From assembly GCF_014203235.1 (NCBI RefSeq), contig NZ_JACHIN010000002.1, forward strand, positions 489,245-553,244: a stretch of DNA of 64,000 nt, in the 5' to 3' direction. This document shows, piece after piece, positions 61,581 to 64,000 of this stretch. Below the pieces are notes generated by a model. It was given only the letters and a program-made list of their open reading frames with translations, was not told the DNA's origin and searched no databases. Position 1 is the stretch's first letter. Each line of letters opens with the position of its first letter. The stretch comes from Nonomuraea endophytica. Lineage in GTDB: Bacteria; Actinomycetota; Actinomycetes; Streptosporangiales; Streptosporangiaceae. The position numbers and the translations under genes are program-made.

Positions 61581-62710
61581 CAGTTTCCTTTGACCGTAGG
61601 CGGATCGAGCGCGTAGCGGGAGATGGCCGGCAGGCCGGTGACCCTGCTCCCTTCCACGTGCGCCAGGCGCAGGGCGGTCAGCTTGCCGAGCGCCACCGCC
61701 AGCAGGCCGTCCTCCGCGCCCGGGTCGGTGACGCCCTTGCGCCAGAAGGAGGTGTGCTCGGCGGCCGCGTGCCGGACGAACGCCTTGAGTTCCTCGGTCG
61801 AGGCGCTGCCCAGCGCGGCCAGGCGCTCGGCGACCAGCAAGGTGACGTGGCCGTCCGTGCGCTGCTCGGGCAGCCGCACGTCGGTCAGCTCGTCGTCGGG
61901 GTCGACCATGGCGATGCCCTCCGCCCTGACCTCGGCGACCAGGCCCGTGGCCTGCTCGATCCTGCGGATGATCGCGTGCCGCTGCGAGGTCAGGTACGCC
62001 AGCTCGTCCACCCCCAGATCCTTGAAGTACAGGACCGGATCGTCCAGCAGCCACCTGGTCAGCCGGCGGCGTAACGCCTGGTTGCGCAGGTCGTCGGTGT
62101 CGGCGTACGGCTCGGCGGTCAGCTCGGCCAGCCGTTCCTCGAAGGACTCGGCGGTGATCGTGGACGGCCCGCGCAGCCCGGTGAGCAGCCCGGCCAGCAC
62201 CTTGCGCCGCACGTCGTAGAGGACGTCGCCGGTGTCGGCCAGGTACGCCTCCTCATCACCCGAGACCCGGTCGAGAACTCCCCAGCCGAGCAGCGTACGG
62301 ACCACCGCCACCAGGTCCCCGCGCTCGGCCCTGCTGCCGAGCGTGAAGGCGTGCTCGGCGCCCGCGTCCAGCACCTCCTCGGCCAGCTTGCCCAGCGTGG
62401 TCTGCGCGTCGGCCCGTTCGAGCACGGACAGGGCCAGGCAGAGCACCACGTAACGCCGCCGCCCGAACGGCTCCCCGGCCCGGCCGAGCGCGGGACGGGT
62501 CGCGTCCAGCGTGTCCGGCACCGCCTTGAACAGCCGGGCGGACTCCGAGTCCACGACGAGCCGCCAGCCGGTCTCCCTGGTCAGCCAGTCGCGCAGCTCG
62601 GCGGCGTGCCGCCGGACCAGCACGAGCTTGTCCGGGTCGCGCAGCAGCGGGCTCATCAGCAGGGCGCGCAGCGCCGCCTGGCACTGGGCCAGCTCCTCCT
62701 CGGGGGTCAC
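61580..62710 (-). CDS. jetB: Wadjet type II JetB (DUF2398, TIGR02678), MukE-like
   Basis: A 376-aa protein with a winged-helix-rich kite-subunit character. Family landmarks are RRRYVVLCLALSVLERADAQ, TLLGWGVLDRVSGDEEAYL and RHAAAEHTSFWRKG. It starts with a GTG overlapping the JetA stop (GTGA). In the complex it bridges the JetA kleisin and the JetC heads, like MukE. Confidence 0.9.
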   Translation of the reverse strand: MTPEEELAQCQAALRALLMSPLLRDPDKLVLVRRHAAELRDWLTRETGWRLVVDSESARLFKAVPDTLDATRPALGRAGEPFGRRRYVVLCLALSVLERADAQTTLGKLAEEVLDAGAEHAFTLGSRAERGDLVAVVRTLLGWGVLDRVSGDEEAYLADTGDVLYDVRRKVLAGLLTGLRGPSTITAESFEERLAELTAEPYADTDDLRNQALRRRLTRWLLDDPVLYFKDLGVDELAYLTSQRHAIIRRIEQATGLVAEVRAEGIAMVDPDDELTDVRLPEQRTDGHVTLLVAERLAALGSASTEELKAFVRHAAAEHTSFWRKGVTDPGAEDGLLAVALGKLTALRLAHVEGSRVTGLPAISRYALDPPTVKGN

Positions 62711-64000
62711 GCGACCACCGTGATCTCGATCACGTGCTCGGGGCCGGTCAGCAACCCGTCCTCGGTCTCGATCGCGACCATCCCGCCGTCCGGCACCAGC
62801 GTGAGCCGTACCTCCATCGAACCGTCGCCGGTCGTGGTCTTCACCTCCGTGTCGTGCGGCCCGCGGGCCGACAGCGCGTCCCCGAGCAGCCCCAGGAACA
62901 GCCGGAAGGCCATCGGGTCCAGCACGCCCAGCCGCGACAGCAGCACGGGCCCGTCCGTGCGCAGCCGCTCGCGCGCCCGCGACGTCTGCGCCGCCTCCCG
63001 CTCCACCTGCTCCAGCAGAAACCGGCGGGCCTGTGAGCGGTCGGCCACCTTGTTGGGCCTGCCGCGCCGTTCATAGGATCCGGTACGGCGGAGCTGCGGC
63101 GAGATCCGGATCGGCGGCGCCTGCGCCCACGGGGTGGAGGCGGGCACCTCGGCGATCTCCTGCGGCGGGATCGTCAGATGCCGGGCCGGGGCCAGCCCGA
63201 ACGCCGCCCGCCACAGCCGGTGCATCGCGGCCTCGTCCGGCGCGTCCGCGAACCACTTGGCCAGCGTCCTGAAGTCGGCCGAGCGGTCCGATCGGCCGGA
63301 TCGCCGCTCGTTGAGCAGGCCGACGGTGTCGATGAGCTGCTTGATCGCGGTGACCGCCGACTGCCGCAGCAGCCTGGCCTGTGACGGGTGGCCGACGTCC
63401 CGCGAGACGAACCAGTCGCGCAGGCCACGCCACCTGTTCTCCCAGCCGGCCAGCACCTTGGCGTACTCGGCCGCGGCGTCGGCGCCGTCCGGCACCGCGT
63501 CGGCGGCCTCGCGCCGGGCGGCCGTCTCCAGCAGCGCGTGCTGGCCCAGTTCCTCCAGTTCGAGCAGCAGCCGGGCGATGCGGGCGCCGGAGTTGGCCAG
63601 CTCGGCGATGAAGCGGTTGATGTAGTCGATCAACCGCTCCTTGTAGGCGATGAAGCCGTCCACGTCGCCGTCGGCGAAGTCGATCGCGCGCCGCAGCGAG
63701 GCCATGAACGCCCGCGCGTTGTCGGCCAGCGACGCGAACCGCTCGGCCAGGGAGATCAGGATCAGGTGAACGCCCGCCGGATCGGGGTCGTCCTGCCTGC
63801 TCAGCGTGACCAGGGCCTGGAGCTGGTCGGCGATGTCGCCGAGCGCCACCGCCTGGAGCTGGCCCCGCCGGCCGATCGCCTCCTCGTAGAAGGCGATGGC
63901 CTGCTCGGCCGCCTGCCCGGCGGCGGTCAGCTGGAAGAGCAGCCGCTTGCGGTGGAAGTCCTCGACCGACGACACCCTGCCGGTGTCGGCGTCGGAGCGC
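62707..64000 (-). CDS. jetA: Wadjet type II JetA (DUF2397, TIGR02677), kleisin subunit, 5' end outside window
   Basis: About 431 C-terminal residues are visible. The frame stays open to the window end, and upstream codons (RSDADTGRV before SSVEDFHRKRLLFQLT) belong to the same protein, so the start lies beyond base 64000. The body is largely helical, with LYxL-type kleisin features. Conserved blocks are RLARFLLEQVEREAAQ-like (RRFLLEQVEREAAQTSRARE) and FRLFLGLLGDALSAR. JetA corresponds to MukF and closes the SMC ring. It is the first gene of the jetABCD operon. Confidence 0.9.
   Translation of the reverse strand, partial: RSDADTGRVSSVEDFHRKRLLFQLTAAGQAAEQAIAFYEEAIGRRGQLQAVALGDIADQLQALVTLSRQDDPDPAGVHLILISLAERFASLADNARAFMASLRRAIDFADGDVDGFIAYKERLIDYINRFIAELANSGARIARLLLELEELGQHALLETAARREAADAVPDGADAAAEYAKVLAGWENRWRGLRDWFVSRDVGHPSQARLLRQSAVTAIKQLIDTVGLLNERRSGRSDRSADFRTLAKWFADAPDEAAMHRLWRAAFGLAPARHLTIPPQEIAEVPASTPWAQAPPIRISPQLRRTGSYERRGRPNKVADRSQARRFLLEQVEREAAQTSRARERLRTDGPVLLSRLGVLDPMAFRLFLGLLGDALSARGPHDTEVKTTTGDGSMEVRLTLVPDGGMVAIETEDGLLTGPEHVIEITVVA

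Noticed and set aside
56751..61616. 1600-codon + strand open frame opposite jetC and jetD
   Set aside because: A GC-driven shadow with no domain; the minus strand encodes all Wadjet motifs with coupled junctions.
62707..63975. Complete jetA starting at 63975
   Set aside because: The reading frame continues upstream to the window edge with JetA-like sequence, so the true start is outside.

Overview
The window is about 70% GC DNA with dense, often overlapping genes, GTG/TTG starts, an AfsR/SARP regulator, a DmdR/IdeR-type iron box, DUF1023 and DUF6510 proteins and a trypsin/Trypco pair. This fits a filamentous actinomycete; a member of the Streptosporangiales (Nonomuraea-like) is my guess from style only. 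There is no rRNA, CRISPR array, transposase or integrase. One tRNA gene, Lys(CTT), lies at 37880-37953.

1-2756: the 3' part of an AfsR-like regulator and a haloacetate-dehalogenase-like hydrolase. 2825-25333: a catabolic island. It holds a secreted DUF3089 lipase with about 30 PGxGx repeats, a GH3 beta-glycosidase, two TetR paralogues that are about 80% identical, a GPH sugar symporter, a GH78 alpha-L-rhamnosidase with its own divergent TetR, a type-B carboxylesterase, a PucR-type regulator, an HSL-type esterase, and an ABC uptake operon (lipoprotein, permease, permease-ATPase-ATPase fusion) ending in a six-hairpin glycosidase. At least six copies of an 18-bp palindrome (CTACC-N8-GGTAG), plus one diverged copy, sit in the promoters of the lipase, GH3, TetR2, symporter, HSL esterase and ABC operon. 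The two TetR paralogues therefore probably coordinate uptake and breakdown of an acylated rhamnose/glucose-containing glycoside. This local regulon is the strongest candidate for an undescribed system.

25266-37775: a MazG-like protein coupled to a 2H-phosphoesterase/ASCH fusion; a four-gene overlapping operon (SRPBCC, YCII, ECF42-type sigma factor, AlkC-like protein), in which the sigma factor probably starts at CTG; an iron-box-controlled siderophore importer (ATPase, lipoprotein, double permease); an SNase-lamin-tail protein; and a MoxR/VWA pair.

37880-53169: after the tRNA come an SF1 helicase-PLD-DUF5710 fusion, a broken STAS gene, a trypsin/nSTAND/beta-propeller protein divergent from a Trypco1 protein (a predicted conflict system), an MFS exporter, a ProC-like reductase, a GntR remnant, and an operon of DUF1023 hydrolase, lipoprotein, sulfite-oxidase-fold molybdoenzyme, FAD/NAD reductase and DUF6510 protein, then DUF72 and a TetR.

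53224-64000: a self-sufficient CYP102-type P450-reductase behind twin TetR operators, then a complete-looking type II Wadjet operon (JetA-D; JetA is cut by the window end), an anti-plasmid SMC system. Three conflict-type loci thus lie within about 26 kb.
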